A stretch of DNA of 64,000 nt, from NCBI GenBank assembly GCA_029204225.1, contig CM055096.1, positions 68,455,741-68,519,740 on the forward strand, given 5' to 3'. The position numbers and the translations under genes were made by a program. Source of the DNA: Diphasiastrum complanatum (taxonomy: Eukaryota > Streptophyta > Lycopodiopsida > Lycopodiales > Lycopodiaceae). Shown in pieces: positions 23,061-35,450 of this stretch. Each line of letters starts with the position of its first letter. Position 1 is the stretch's first letter. The notes under the pieces were generated by a model, which saw nothing but the letters and a program-made list of their open reading frames with translations, was not told where the DNA came from and searched no databases.

Positions 23061-25844
23061 CAACTGTTAGTAATGCAAGTGAAATTCTATGGTTAGGGGA
23101 GGAGAAAGGAGAAGAGGGACGACTTGAGGAATCTTGAGTAAATAATTTGTTTGAACTTCAAATCTTATAAAGGTCATGCACAAAATCTTCCCTTTTGAAA
23201 ATTTATTGAGTGGGCAAGAGTATCCGATTTTAAGGACAAAAATCGTTCCACTTTTTGAGTGCAATTATTCAACAATAGTTTCGATCCAATGTGGTAGATC
23301 AACATTTGAAATCATGAGCATAATGTTGAGAGAAACATCATCTATAAATTTCAATTGAGTGAGACTTCTTTGATTATAAAAATATAATCATCACCCCCTT
23401 TGTCGCAATATCATAGGTAAACTGTTTCAGAATAGTGAAAGGAAGTGATTTGCAACACTAATGGATCATTTACTTATCAGAAGAGTTTTATCAACCAACA
23501 AAACCTTGGTGCAAGAGAATTCACAATGCATATACACGTACGACTATTCTCAGATAAGAGACACTGAAAAAGAATTGTGACCATTAAAATTGGGCTGATA
23601 TGGGCAAAGTTTTTCACAAAATTTGTAAAAATTTGCATGTAAACTCGACAAAGTTCTACTGAATTTGAGTGGCTTAGAGAGACTTTCACGGCCTTAACGA
23701 TCTCTAATACGGATTTCATACGTTGTCTAAAAAGATTGACGAGTGTTGATTTTTGTTTGCCGAGCAAGAAAATATCGGTTTATTTAGAAATAGGTCCTAG
23801 CCCGCCTAAATGTGGCTAGCAAAAGTCTTTAAGGCCTTAGAATTTGCCCAAAATTAGAAATGTTGGCATCGCCAAACACCATTTTGATATACTTCAAATA
23901 TTTTCACTGATAGAAAAACTCCTTTGCTTTTTAGGGATGGCTAGTCTTTTTGTTTGGGATGGTCAACACATGTCCTGTTTTGTAGGGATGCAATAGTGAC
24001 AGTGGTGGACCTCGATCTATCACCCTCATCTCATTGGTCTATAGGGTCCAACCACATTTAGAGATTAAAAAAGAGTGGCCGAATCATATTTCAAGACTCT
24101 CCACATGCAAATTAGTGTAGGAACTCAAGCTACCACTATATATAATGACAGCTCCTTTGTACACATGAATTTTGAGAGTTAATCAAGATTTTGGCTTGCA
24201 AACTTTTGCTCTATTCTCTCTCTGCTCGAGAGCTAGGTGCTTGTTTGGCTCTTCCACAATGAGATTTACTTAGTTTTTTTTTAAGGATATGCATGAAACT
24301 CCTTGACTTTGGATCATGGATTGTCTTTTGTGTACAAGAGCTCTTTCCTAGAATCAATTTGTGTTTGATAGCTCATCAAGATCCGAGTTGATCAAGAGTA
24401 ATTTGATAGTGTGCAACCTCTTATGCATGTAGGTTGGTAGATCTATTCAAGGCCCTCAAAACTCATTTCGTTGACATTTATCTGGCTGGGCAACTATCCA
24501 TTGAACTCACTATAGCTCTACACAACTGGAATTTGCCATGTCTCACCCTCACTAGTTGAAGTATTACATTCCCGACCTAAAACTCACCGCTCCTACAATG
24601 CTTTGTACATTCCACAACAGCACCCACTAGCTATCGCTCCCATCCAAACCAGAGCTCACTCATACTTTGCTCTCCATCTGAGTTTGTGCTACGTCATCTT
24701 GGCTCGCAACTGAGTCCTATGCACCTGGTCATGTTATGAGCTCACTGCACCAAGATTCTAATCTAGCTCATTTCCACTATGTTGAAGTTGTCAGCTGGCG
24801 CTCTGGGTAGTTGAAATTGTTGCTCCAGCAAAATTTTCCACATCATTTTGATCTGAAGATTGATTCCGCCTATCACCCCACATGGTTTTCCATCCTTTGG
24901 GAATTACCACCAGGCTCACAAAATATGCAATTTAGCATAGCACTAGTAATTTCCGTGCTCTCAGGCTCGGCTCTCAACATCATCTCCACTAGAAGCTCTT
25001 TTGAGTGATGAGGCACTGCATCGACACCTCAGGGGCATGGCATCAGCTAAGATGTTTAGTTGAGTAGCTAATGCATATATGCTTGAAATATCATTAGGAA
25101 ATTCTGAAGAATAATTACAAAGTTATCTAGAAACTTATAATACAGAGAAGGGTCATATTCACTTAGACAAAATCCGAGTAAAGATTTTAAAAATACATGA
25201 AAACAACACCCATCGTACTCACTATGTGCCGACCACTCATAACATGTGAATAATGATTATAGAAGTGGAGTGTTATGAAAACGTACCTTGGGAGAATTTT
25301 CAGGGATGGTCCGCTCTTCCATCAGGGATTGCTCTAGTAGCAGCCCGTATGTCTTGTTCTTTTTTTTTCCTTCCAAGTTTATCTCAAGTATCTTCTTTGG
25401 TAGCAACATCTTGTGGAACAATTGAATTCAAGATTGCGATAGAACAATGTCGTAGAGGAGTTGATGCTCCAGCCAGTGAGAGGAGATATATGACAACTCC
25501 TTCTGATAGAGATGATGTAACTCTAGCTCTTAGATTAGTGTGAGATGGCACAAGGACCATAGGCAAGAATGGGCTCTTCTTCTTCTTCTCATAAGAGTAA
25601 CAGACAATGGGCTATCAGCTTTCGGACATAAGTGATAGCCGACAGGAGCTTTATACACATAATGAGCACACCTCGTGCTAATAAATGTGATATATATTAA
25701 ACTGGTTGTTGTCACGCATGATGTCCATCACACTTCAAGTGATAGTCAGGTGACAACAATATGAAAAATCACCTTCAACCTAGAGTGAGATGATGGTCTT
25801 AGTAGGATCGATGACTTTGGGCCCTCTCAAACTTGGGATGTATT
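23061..25844. other. no recognisable gene; one LTR-like promoter patch
   Basis: No frame resembles a known family. Around 24136 CTATATATAATGAC, followed by a pyrimidine-rich transcribed-looking stretch, resembles an LTR U3-R junction. The stretch 24500-25010 is less AT-rich than its surroundings but has no long frame. Open frames at 25253-25543 do not look like any family I know. Confidence 0.35.
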
Positions 25845-26589
25845 TGTTAGATACAAATCTCTCAAGTAATGAATATCCTAAAGATAGCCAAAGGCCGACT
25901 ACATGTTTTGGACCTTCGCATTTTTCTGCACCTTAGGGATTTTTGTGCTTTAATCGTTTTGAGACACCTTCGCCTTCTTCGCATTTTTGCACCTTCGAGA
26001 AAAATGCGACACAGTGGCCAGAATGCCTTGCAATCCATTTCAGGCCTACCTTCGGGTTTTTCGCATTTCTCTGCCTTCGCCTTTTTGGGCACCTTCGGGA
26101 TTTGCATGCCTTCCCTGTTCAAAGGCACCTTCGAGTTTTTCGTATTTTTTAACAGTGGCAGGCCGACGTCGCCAACTCATCATCAACCCTCAAAACAGCT
26201 GTGGACCGCTAAATATCCCAAGGGCGGTTACCTACTTTGTACATATACAAAGACTAGCGTAAATAGCATTCAATGCTTGTAAGATATTTTTAGGATACTT
26301 GTAAATACATATACTACTAGTTGAATCAAGCTAAGTAAATTTTTTTATTATTATCAGACTTTTCTGGAGCTAGCGTTATCACACTCAACAAGCTGAAGTT
26401 ATTACTTTAAGCCATTGTACTCACTATTGATATGAATCAGAGTGCAATTTTTGTCTCACTATTGTATTGTTCACTTGCGCAATTTTGTATGAAAGATTCA
26501 TCTTGAATATTTTTGCTGCAAACAGTTGCGTTTCCATTCCTACACGTCTACGCTCAAATTTCTGCTGTCTGTCCTCTCTAAATATGACA
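25845..26589 (+). mobile_element. 5' LTR of copia element (LTR type B), 745 bp
   Basis: Starts TGTTAGATAC and ends ATATGACA immediately before a perfect primer site. The first 300 bases repeat CACCTTCG and TTTTTCGCATTT-like motifs. The last 440 bases match 51284-51754, and the first ~230 match 46916-47171, which together form a second copy of this LTR family split by an insertion. Confidence 0.85.
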
Positions 26590-26601
26590 TGGTATCAGAG
26601 C
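26590..26601 (+). other. primer binding site (tRNA-iMet)
   Basis: TGGTATCAGAGC, a perfect match to the plant copia consensus, directly after the LTR end. Confidence 0.85.
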
Positions 26602-26733
26602 AGGCATTTCAGTAATCTGCATTTCTACTACGGATTATCAATCTTGTTTCTATCAAGATGTTTTCTATAGCAAGCGTGCAACCAACAATATTCTGATTTC
26701 GTTGTTTTTGCCAACGATCTCATTCAAACCAGA

Positions 26734-29461
26734 ATGGATCTATCTTTTAGTTCATCTCTCATTGACAAACTCGATGGAGACAACTACCATCTCTAGAAAT
26801 TCAAGATGAGGATTGTACTACCAGCCAAAGAACTGTGGGACATCATTGATGGCACAGAGCTCAAACCAGAAGGAGATGCAGCCAACATCACCAAGTGGAG
26901 ACTAAGAGATGACAAAGCATTTGCCATGATCACCCTCAACATCAAGGATATTCAAATCAGCCACATACGTGTTGTTCAGACTACTAAGGATGCAGGAGAC
27001 ATACTAGCAACCCTCTACGATATCAGTGATGTGACTTCCAAGCTACACTTGAGGAAAAAAATTTTCACCTTGAGAATGTCTGACGTAGAGAGTGTTTTGA
27101 GTCACGTCAACACTTTCAAAAATGTTATGGAGCAAATGATTGGAACTGGCTCAGTCATAGAAGATTTTGATGCTCTCATGACTCTATTAACGAGTCTACT
27201 TGAAGCCTACAAAATTTGGGTCATGGCGATTTCGAACTAGGAGCACCTCACTCTGTCAAGAGTAATTTCACTGCTCCTACAAGAGGAGATAAAAAAAATT
27301 GCATCCTTCTCAAGCTCAAAATCGGATACTCAAGCTCTATATTTAGAAAACTAGAAGTTTAGATCCAGGAGATCTACAAAATCAGATTATCATGACAAGA
27401 AGAGCTTCTTCTTGATATCACAAAAAATCTGCACAAAAGCAGTACATCCAAAAACTCGTAACCAGAGTATGAAATGTGTTTTCATCAACTACACTACTTC
27501 AGATTAAGCCTACAAGTTGTTCGATCCCATCGAGTCGAAGATATTCACTAGCTGAGATGTCATCTTCATCGAAGAATAGTCTCAAGACCTCAAAGGAAAG
27601 GGCAGTCCCCATGTAGCCGACCTATCAGATTCTCCCGACGCATTGAACTTTCCAGTTCCTCAGTCGACTATTCCCATTGAAGATCCAAGCTCTTCTACTT
27701 CCGACGAACAACAAATCAACGACGAATCGGAAGATGATGATGTTGCAGTTCAGCAACTACAGTATGATGGAAATGATCAACTTCCTCTATTACCCAGAAG
27801 ATCATCAAGAACTAGCAGACCACCTCACAAGTATGTCGACGAGTTTGCAGCCTACCTTGTTCAGGAACCGACATCTGTCCAAGAGGCACTCAGTCAGTCT
27901 GATTCAGATCTCTGAAAAGAAACTATGGATAAAGCGTATTCATCTCTTATCAAGAACTAGACATGGACGATTGTCAAATTACTTGCCAATAGAAACATAG
28001 TTGATTGCAAATGGATTTTCAAAGTCAAGTACAACGTAGATGGAAGCATCAACAGAAGAAATGCACGACTTGTCGTCAGAGGATTCTCTCAGGTATACAA
28101 CGTCAATTACATTGAGACTTTTAGTCCAGTGGTCAAGTATTCTTCTATTCGACTTTTGCTATCATTTGCCGCTACAACAGATTTGTAAATACATCAAATA
28201 GATGTACAGATAGCATATCTCAATAGAGTTATCGAAGAAGACATTCACATGGTGCAATCCAAAGGTTATATTATCGAGGGTAAACATAATCATGTGTGTA
28301 AACTACATAAGACACTTTATGGCTTGAAGTAATCTACTCGAGCAGGGTTTTAAAGGATCAATACATTCTTTATTGATCTCAGCTACACAGCTAGCTCTTC
28401 AGATTCAAATATTTACTTCAAAGTAGTGCAACCATCTTTTATCATTATCACTTTATACGTGGATGATACATTGCTTTTCAGCAAGAGTATCGATCTGATA
28501 AAAGAGGACAAGAAAATGTTATCTTTTGAATTCGACATGACCGATCTGAGCGAAGTTCATTTCTGCCTTGGTATACAAATTCACAGAGACAGAAAACAAG
28601 AGCTGATCTATATCACACAATAGAGGTACATCTACAACATGTTAGTCAGATATAATCTGATTAGTTGCAAGTTAGCTCTCTCACCAATGGAACTAGGTCT
28701 CAAATTGTCACAGGACCAGTGTCCCCAAACAATTCATGAGAAGCAGCAGATGTGTGAGTAACCTTACCATTCTATTATAGAATATCTTATGTACGCCATG
28801 ATCTGAACCAGGCCAGACATAGCTTTTGCAGTCAGCTCTCTTTGGTCAGTTTATGACTAATCCTGGTGTAACACATTGGAAGGCTCTTATTAGAATCAAG
28901 AGATATCTTTGAGCTACTATGGAATCTTGATTTGCTATGGAGTACTCGGCAACGACAAACTCAATTTACTCAGTGGTTACACAGATGCAAGTTGGGCAGG
29001 AGATGTAGACACTCGTAAATCCACTTTTAAATTTACATTCTTCCTCAACAATGGTCCAATTTCCTGGAACAGTCGCAAGCAATCTTTGATAGCTCTATCT
29101 TTCACTGAATCAGAGTATATTGCAGCCTCTCAAGCTACAAAGGAAGCAATTTGGTTGAGAAACTTACTCTCAGATATCGATCTGAATCAATATACTCCGA
29201 CGACATTATTTTGTGATAATCAAAGTGCCATTGCTTTATCAGCCAACCCTAGATTTCATTATAGGTGTAAGCACATTGAACTGAAATATCATTTTGTAAA
29301 AAACAAAGTTCTCAACGAAGAGGTCAGATTGTAGTACTGTAGAACGTAAGATATGATAGTAGATATTTTTACCAAAGCATTAAGTTTGGATACACACAGA
29401 AGATTCTGTGTAGAACTATGTTTGAAGGCCAAGGCATTCAAGGATTCAGATTAAGAGGGAG
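26734..29461 (+). pseudogene. Ty1/copia gag-pol, internally deleted and decayed
   Basis: A start at 26734 reads MDLSFSSSLIDKLDGDNYHL, then a stop where gag has Trp, then the UBN2-type gag to 27240. The protease and integrase core are missing. The frame resumes at about 27440 in the integrase C-terminal region (MKCVFINY ... DVIFIEE), runs through the acidic linker (27643-27915), the reverse transcriptase (CKWIFKVKYNVDGS, ETFSPVVKYSSIRLL, LYVDDTLLF at about 28450) and RNase H (YTDASWAGDVDTRKS, FTESEYIAASQATKEA, 28909-29334). It ends in a polypurine tract AAGAGGGAG. At least seven in-frame stops fit C-to-T changes at CAA, CAG or CGA codons. The 3' LTR is of a different family from the 5' LTR. 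Confidence 0.88.
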
Positions 29462-30560
29462 TGTTGGATCATTCTCCTTCTTACCAATCGACTAATCGGT
29501 TTTAATCTTCATCCATTGTTTTATCCGGTTCTGCGGTTTTTTCTCGTGTTTTTTTACAGTCTGCAGTTTTACAAGTGTTTTTGCACAATCTGTAGAATTA
29601 CACGGAGTTTTACCTTAGTGCCGCTTTTTCTCTGTCACTTCGATTTTTCGCTTTTAGCGAAGTTGTCACTTGTTAGGAATCTCATGTAAAAATGTAGTGT
29701 CACTTTTCGCATTTTTTGCCTGTCAGGATTTGCAAGCAAATATGCAGAGTCGTATTTTTCACTTAACAAAATGTCGCACTTTTCGTTTTCTCCAAAGAGC
29801 CTCAAATGTTAAGAAAATGACTCTTGCAAAGTGTAGGACAACCCTAAATAAGTTTTTAAGGCACTATCGCGTTTTTCGCAAAATCATGATATTGTCGCTT
29901 TTTTTTGGCGACAGTGTCGCCGGTGGCTGGTGTAGTTCATTTTTGCAGAAGTGACAGTTTGGTTCATTTATGCAGACAGAACATTTACGACCAATTTCAC
30001 TGCTTATCAGCAATCAATGACAAGGAACCGGATATATATAGTTGTTCATATTCATACAGTTTTTAAAAAGTTATGAAGAAGCATTTGAATAGTTAGCTCT
30101 CTCTCTTTCAAGTCTGCAAGCTTGAACACTCTTGAGCATTCTAGCTCACTTCTTAGAGTTGTTTTAGAGATTGCTATTGCGCTTAATTCAGACTTTTATT
30201 TTAGCCGCTCAGAGATAGCATAGAGTATGTGGCTTTGATCCACAATTTATTGTACTCATTTACTTTTGTTTCATTTTCATACTGAATCAATACCATTTTA
30301 ATTGTGTTCAGCTTCGTCTCAGAATGTATGCATTCTCTATAGTTCTTCGTGACTAATTATTTGTCTAGCGATTCGCGAATGATTCATGACAAATTATTTG
30401 TCTGATAATTCAATGCATTACTGTTTGGCTATGTAATCACTGTAGTACTGATGATTTCAAAGTTAGTTACTATAAGATCAAACGTGATTTCTATCACTAC
30501 TGTTTTGTTTAAAATTGATAGGCGTAGTCATGTATAGAGAAAAAGGAAGATAGTTTATTC
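29462..30560 (+). mobile_element. 3' LTR of a different family (LTR type A)
   Basis: Begins TGTTGGATCATTCTCC right after the polypurine tract. Its U3 repeats GTCACTTTTCGC and GCGAC-type motifs. A TATATATAG run near 30033-30041 could be its promoter. It shares no clear similarity with the 745-bp LTR at 25845. The right end near 30560 is approximate. Confidence 0.65.
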
Positions 30561-30619
30561 TGCCACGCATGAAAAGTTTTCTTCCTAGACACTCGAATTA
30601 TTTTCATTCATTTCTAAAA

Positions 30620-31072
30620 CAGCCACAGGCGACACTGTCGCCAGAAAAAGTGACAGTATGGAGATTTTGTGAAAAACGCGACACTGCCTTAAAAACTGAT
30701 TTAGGGTTTCCCTACACTTTGCAAGAGTCATTTCCTTAACATTTGAGGCTCTTTGGAGAAAACGAAAAGTGCGACATTTTGTCAAGTGAAAAATGCGACT
30801 CTGCATATTTGCTCGCAAATCCTGACAGGTGAAAAATGCACACAGTGACACTTCCTTTTTACACAAGATTCCTGATAGGCGACAGCTTCGCAAAAAGTGA
30901 AAAACCGAAGTGAGAGATAAAAGTGACACTAAGGTAAAACTCCGTGTAATTCTACATATTGTGTGAAAACACTTGTAAAACTACAGACTGTAAAAGAACA
31001 TGAGAAAAAACCGCAGAACCAGATAAAAGAATAGATGAAGATTAAAACAAATTACTCGATTGGTAAGAAGGA
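30620..31072 (-). mobile_element. inverted partial copy of LTR type A
   Basis: The reverse complement matches about 29464-29945 closely, including the stretch read as FHLTKCRTFRFLQRASNVK on both copies. It lacks the first bases of the LTR and everything after the U3. With the forward copy it forms an inverted repeat of ~450 bp arms around a ~675-bp spacer. Confidence 0.8.
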
Positions 31073-31081
31073 GAATAATTG

Positions 31082-31585
31082 ATTATTGGTATCTACACTC
31101 CGAAGCAACTCAATACATGACTCACCATCACGACTGGTGCAAAGACTATAAGTCATTCACCCGCTCATGAGTTGTGTAACTTGGAGACAGCTCATCGCAC
31201 TTAATCGAAGGTGAAAGAATAGTCAGAGTTGAATTCTAGAAAGGTGAAGTCAAGTTGTTGTCCAATGTTCTCCACATCCCAAATCTGACCAAAAATCTGC
31301 TCTCAGTTAGCAAAACCACTAATTCACGTCAAAAGGTCGAATTCAATACAGACGGATGCACTATTCTTGACAAATTCCGAAAGGTTCTAGCCTTTGAAAG
31401 AAGAAGTAGCTATCTTTACAAACTCAGCCATTGCTATTCTTCTAACAGTCAAGCTCTTCGCACAGCCACTTCTGAATCAACTGATATGTTGTGGCATTTC
31501 AGACTTGGCCACCTTAATTTCAATAGTATTTAGCAAATGTTTGTTCAGAGTCTAGTACAAAATCTGCCATCTGTCAGCAAGCCAA
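31082..31585 (+). pseudogene. copia protease and pre-integrase fragment
   Basis: Reads WYLHSEATQYMTHHHDW, matching the copia protease start W.LDSGAT..MT but with His in place of the catalytic Asp. It then gives the GAG_pre-integrase domain: LLSNVLHIPNLTKNLLSVSK, a Cys-poor middle and MLWHFRLGHLNFNSI. The early part has stops. This is the segment missing from the copia body at 26.7-29.5 kb, so it may be that element's displaced middle. Confidence 0.75.
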
Positions 31586-31589
31586 CTTC

Positions 31590-32215
31590 TCCATAGGTCT
31601 CCTCGAAAATGATATTCACTCCCACGCCACCATCGATTTGAACTCCCTTGATACTCACTCCTTGAATATCAATTTCCAATGTAGAAACAATATCTTGCTC
31701 CGTAGATTGGACAATCGCGTTGACTGGCATAGGGAGAAGTCCTTCCGGCATCTTGAACCCTGGAAACTTCGATCATATGGACACTGCTAAATAAGGTGCA
31801 ATTTGCATCAACTGGCCTACTTTCACCTGGAATTTATACTTATAAACAAATTCAGAAATCTGATTAGCTACGACATCCACTAGCTCACAAGAAGAATTTG
31901 GTCCCTGCGTCTGATGTAGCTATTCTAGCACATCTTGAGAAACTTTGGCCATCTGGCCAATGTCGGAATTAGCTACTCGGCTGGTGCTTGGTCTGGCATA
32001 TTTAACAACTCCTTCTTGGATTATCATCTTCTCTTTTTCCTTCTATCGAGCGGCCGCTTGTACATCAGTTGACAGTGGTTCCTCCATTGTAATTACCTAT
32101 ATGGGTGTCTGCTGCTCAGGACCATTTATCCCGCCAGAGTTCTGAGATGGATTTTGTACAGTGTTTTGATCATTGAAACGATTATTAGGTCTTGGTGGTG
32201 GCAAACCTCTTTCCA
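31590..32215 (-). pseudogene. Ty3/gypsy gag end and protease fragment
   Basis: Minus strand. 32215-32090 encodes a gag tail with RPNNRFNDQN and GPEQQ, nearly the same as the plus-strand copy at 34995-35095. 31751-31600 has VSIKGVQIDGGVGVNII, the aspartic protease active-site region of plant gypsy elements (DGG). Stops in between show decay. It is a second, inverted copy of the family seen at 33.7-35.2 kb. Confidence 0.72.
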
Positions 32216-32439
32216 AAAGGTGCCACATAGGATGGATTAGCATTACACTAATTATGATTAAGAAACTTGTTTAGGCAAGGAAGAGGCCCTTTTTGAGCTC
32301 AAAAAGGGCCCTAATGTGATTCAGTGGATAGATAATGTGGTGTGTAATAGAAACGGGGGTCGCACAAAAGTGATACTAGGGAGAAAATGCGCAAAAAAAA
32401 AGTGAAAATAGCCTAAAGAAATCTCTCCATGTACGTCGA

Positions 32440-32700
32440 ACGCTCGCACGTGTGGGTCAACGGTCCTCACACGTGTGAAAAGTCTATCCAGTTATGTTCC
32501 GATACTTGTCATGTATGGAATTTCTTGATGCTAACCACGTGTTGTTCACACGTGTAAATATACAGATCAACAAGAAGTGGCCACGTGCTCCAATCAGTGG
32601 CTGCCACCTGCCACCTATCACATGCACGTGTGAAATTGGTAAACTAATCAAATAACATTACATGGCAGGTTGACCCGTTGACTCGCACGTGTGAACGAAA
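32440..32700 (+). repeat. cluster of CACGTG palindromes
   Basis: Seven CACGTG sites in ~250 bases, mostly within CACACGTGTG or GCACGTGTG, at about 32447, 32468, 32535, 32547, 32582, 32624 and 32685. This is the same motif as in the block at 12.96-13.8 kb and suggests a related LTR U3. Confidence 0.8.
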
Positions 32701-32756
32701 ACCACAAATGGCATAAAACTTGATCTTCTTTTTCACCTTTTTTTTTCGATTTTTGC

Positions 32757-32975
32757 ATATAGCACTTCTGTGCGCATCCTGTTGATCAACTGCACTGTGT
32801 GCACACAGAAGCGATATTGATGGACATGTAGTGCTATTTTCTTCCCTTACATATTATTTCAAATTTTACAAATATCGCTTTTGTGCGCAGATCTTCTTCC
32901 ATCTCAAAGACCTACTATACCACCTGCGCACAGAAGCAATACTGGCCTAAATATCGATTCTGTGCGTGCTACGGA
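32757..32975. repeat. cluster of ATATCGCTTCTGTGCGCA-like motifs
   Basis: TATAGCACTTCTGTGCGCAT, ATATCGCTTTTGTGCGCAG and ATATCGATTCTGTGCG on one strand, and GTGCACACAGAAGCGATAT and GCGCACAGAAGCAATAC on the other: five copies, both orientations, in 220 bases. Confidence 0.8.
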
Positions 32976-32999
32976 CACCCACATTTTTTCAACACCGCC

Positions 33000-33700
33000 T
33001 TTGTCACTTGGAATCAATATTTGAATATTTTAGATCACTAATGGCTCGAAAGCATATTTGCTGCAAAGATTGAGTGACATATTCGACTCAGACTATCAGT
33101 TACACAAAATGATTATAATCTACGAATAACTTTATCTATAGACCAGAAAGAACCTAAACATGAATGAAAAGAGCGTTCAACACGACATACACGACCTAGA
33201 TTATTGCAACATTGATTATTCAATCGTGAAGAAAATACTGTTAGGGGGGTTGGGAGCCTTATGATGCAACATATATGGAATGGCTTACACACCCTCATCG
33301 CTATATGGTTTTGAAATTAGTGGTTATGAAGTATGCGTTGTATCCCAAAGGTCTCAAGTTCAATCTCACCCCTAACATCTTTGGTTCCGTTGCCTTTGAA
33401 CCTAGGTTGCTTGGCCTACACAACTTCGTTTAAGCCCAAATCAGTTTCTACTTGTGGACCTTGTATTCCTAGACTGCAGGGCATTGTATGGACAATACGG
33501 AAGGTCATACAGAAGATTTGTACGGACCATACGGACGATCCAGAAAAAAAAAAAAAAAAAAAAAAAAAACTTGCCCAAAAAGGTTGTTGAGCCCATTAGA
33601 TGACATTTGTAATTAGGAAGCCTTCTATAGATACCCCCCTTGGGAGCCACTAGAGCCAACCCCATGAGAGCAATCCCACCACTAACATCTTTGGTTCCGT
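33000..33700. other. no recognisable gene; direct repeat and A-run
   Basis: The phrase CTAACATCTTTGGTTCCGTTG occurs at about 33375 and again at about 33680, a ~300-bp-spaced direct repeat just upstream of the gypsy gag frame. A run of 26 A at 33544-33569 follows GGACGATCCAG and might mark the 3' end of an inserted retroposed sequence. No coding frame seen. Confidence 0.4.
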
Positions 33701-33701
33701 T

Positions 33702-35200
33702 GTCAATTTTGAATTTGAGGGGCTGCGTACTTTGGATAGGAATGAATTTGAATTGTGGGTAGAATTAGCAGAGGAGGAAGTAGAGTCAATTTCAATGTCT
33801 GGAGGTGCAGGTTCTTCGGATTTAGGGAAACCTACGATCCTTCGTGGTGTGGAGGCTGTCACGATAGGACGGACTCGGGCAGCCATTTTCCAGTGCTTTA
33901 AAGGTACAAAGCATGATGATCCTGACATGCATATTCACCAATTTCTAGCGGTTTGTCAGGCAAATCATGACATGGAAGATATTTGAAAGTTGGAATTATT
34001 TCCAACTACGTTGAAAGGGAATGCTTTACAGTGGTATTCCCAGTATGGATTACAAGAATTCCAGAGCTGGGATGAATTATGAAGGGCATTTCTGAAAAGA
34101 TATCGGAAGGAGCACAAGGATGAAAAAATTCTAGATAAGTTGTAGGCTATTAAGCAGAAGTGTAAGGAGGATGTATTGGCTTATGTGTAAAATTTTAAGG
34201 TGCTAGAGAAGATACTACAGGAGCCACTTACAAACACTAAATGCGTCAAGTATTTTCATCATGGATTACATAAGGTTCTTCGATGAGGTACTGCATCTTT
34301 GCATGGTCAAGGTCTAGAGCATATTGTGGATGCCGCAAGGCGGTTGGAGGAAGAGGAAACTAGGAAGAAGTATCATCGACATCATTGGTGTGATGATCAT
34401 CTGATTTTGATTTGGACACAGGTTCAGAATCTTCTAATTTCTCAAGTTCGGAAGAGAGTTCATCTTCTTCACGTGGAAAAATGATACAAAAAGCATAAGA
34501 AGAAAGAAAAAGGTAGTGAACCACCACCAGCAGCTACTAAGGACGTCGTTACTACAGAGTTTCAATAGGGGAATATCTATTTTTGCCGACATTGTAATAA
34601 AAAAGGGCATTATATTAATGAATATCCCATTGGTACACACTATTGTACTATCTGTAATGCATATAGCCATTGGACGAACGATTATCGACGATTGTAGCCG
34701 GTGCGAACTGCATTGGCATTTGCAATGCAAATGCAATAGCAACAACCACAACAAGCATAGCCCCATTTGCGGCATCCACAGACACAATATCAGCAACCAC
34801 AGTTGATGCCGCCATAGCCGTATCAAGCTCCTTATCAGCAGGGAAATCAAATACAACAACGGCCATTTCAAAGGCAAGTGTGTTATCGACCAGATTTACC
34901 AGATGATGTCTGCAATTTTTGCAGTCAGAGGGTCTCCATTATTTTAACTATGTATTATATCACTGCCAGTGTGTCGGACTCTTGGAAAGAGGCTTGCCAC
35001 CACCACGGCCTAATAATCGTTTCAATGATCAGAACACTGTACAAAATCCATTTCAGAACTTTGGCGGGATGAATGGTCCTGAGCAGCAGGCACCCGTATA
35101 GGTAATTACGAGGAACCATCGTTAACTGATGTACAAGTGGTTGGGAACTTGAAAAGAGGTTTGCCACCACCACATGGGAAGCACGAGGTTACCACATAGA
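33702..35200 (+). pseudogene. Ty3/gypsy gag, decayed
   Basis: The frame from about 33732 gives AAIFQCFKGTKHDDPD, then the retrotransposon gag domain (FPTTLKGNALQWYSQYG, then KRYRKEHKDEKILDKL) and ARRLEEEE near 34330. At about 34590-34660 there are two knuckle-like motifs, CRHCNKKGHY and CTICNAYSHW; in each the last Cys is Tyr, fitting TGT-to-TAT decay. A Gln-rich tail and RPNNRFNDQNTVQNP (about 35010) follow. At least five stops interrupt it. It shares its tail with the inverted copy at 31.6-32.2 kb. Confidence 0.8.
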
Positions 35201-35450
35201 GTGAGCATTAGTTAAGAGCTATCTCTAAGATCTATTTTCATAGACTTTAGTAGGTTTGTTACATAGACTATACTAGGGTAACCTTAGAGTAGGACAAAGC
35301 CTATCATTGAATGTCATCCCAAAAGTACAACACATAGGACCTAGGCATGACACAATACTCCATGTCTAGCTCATTTCAAATGCATACTTCAAACTAACAT
35401 TAAGCCAAATTTGTTTTTGAAGATCTTCTTGGACCTTGGACCTTTTCAAG

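Noticed and set aside
25869-26282. 137-codon plus-strand frame and overlapping frames
   Set aside because: They fall inside the type B LTR and come from its CACCTTCG/TTTTTCGCA repeats; the other LTR copy does not keep the frame.
29670-30929. Matching frames on plus (29670-29954) and minus (30585-30929) strands
   Set aside because: Similarity is explained by the inverted LTR type A copies; it is non-coding U3 sequence.
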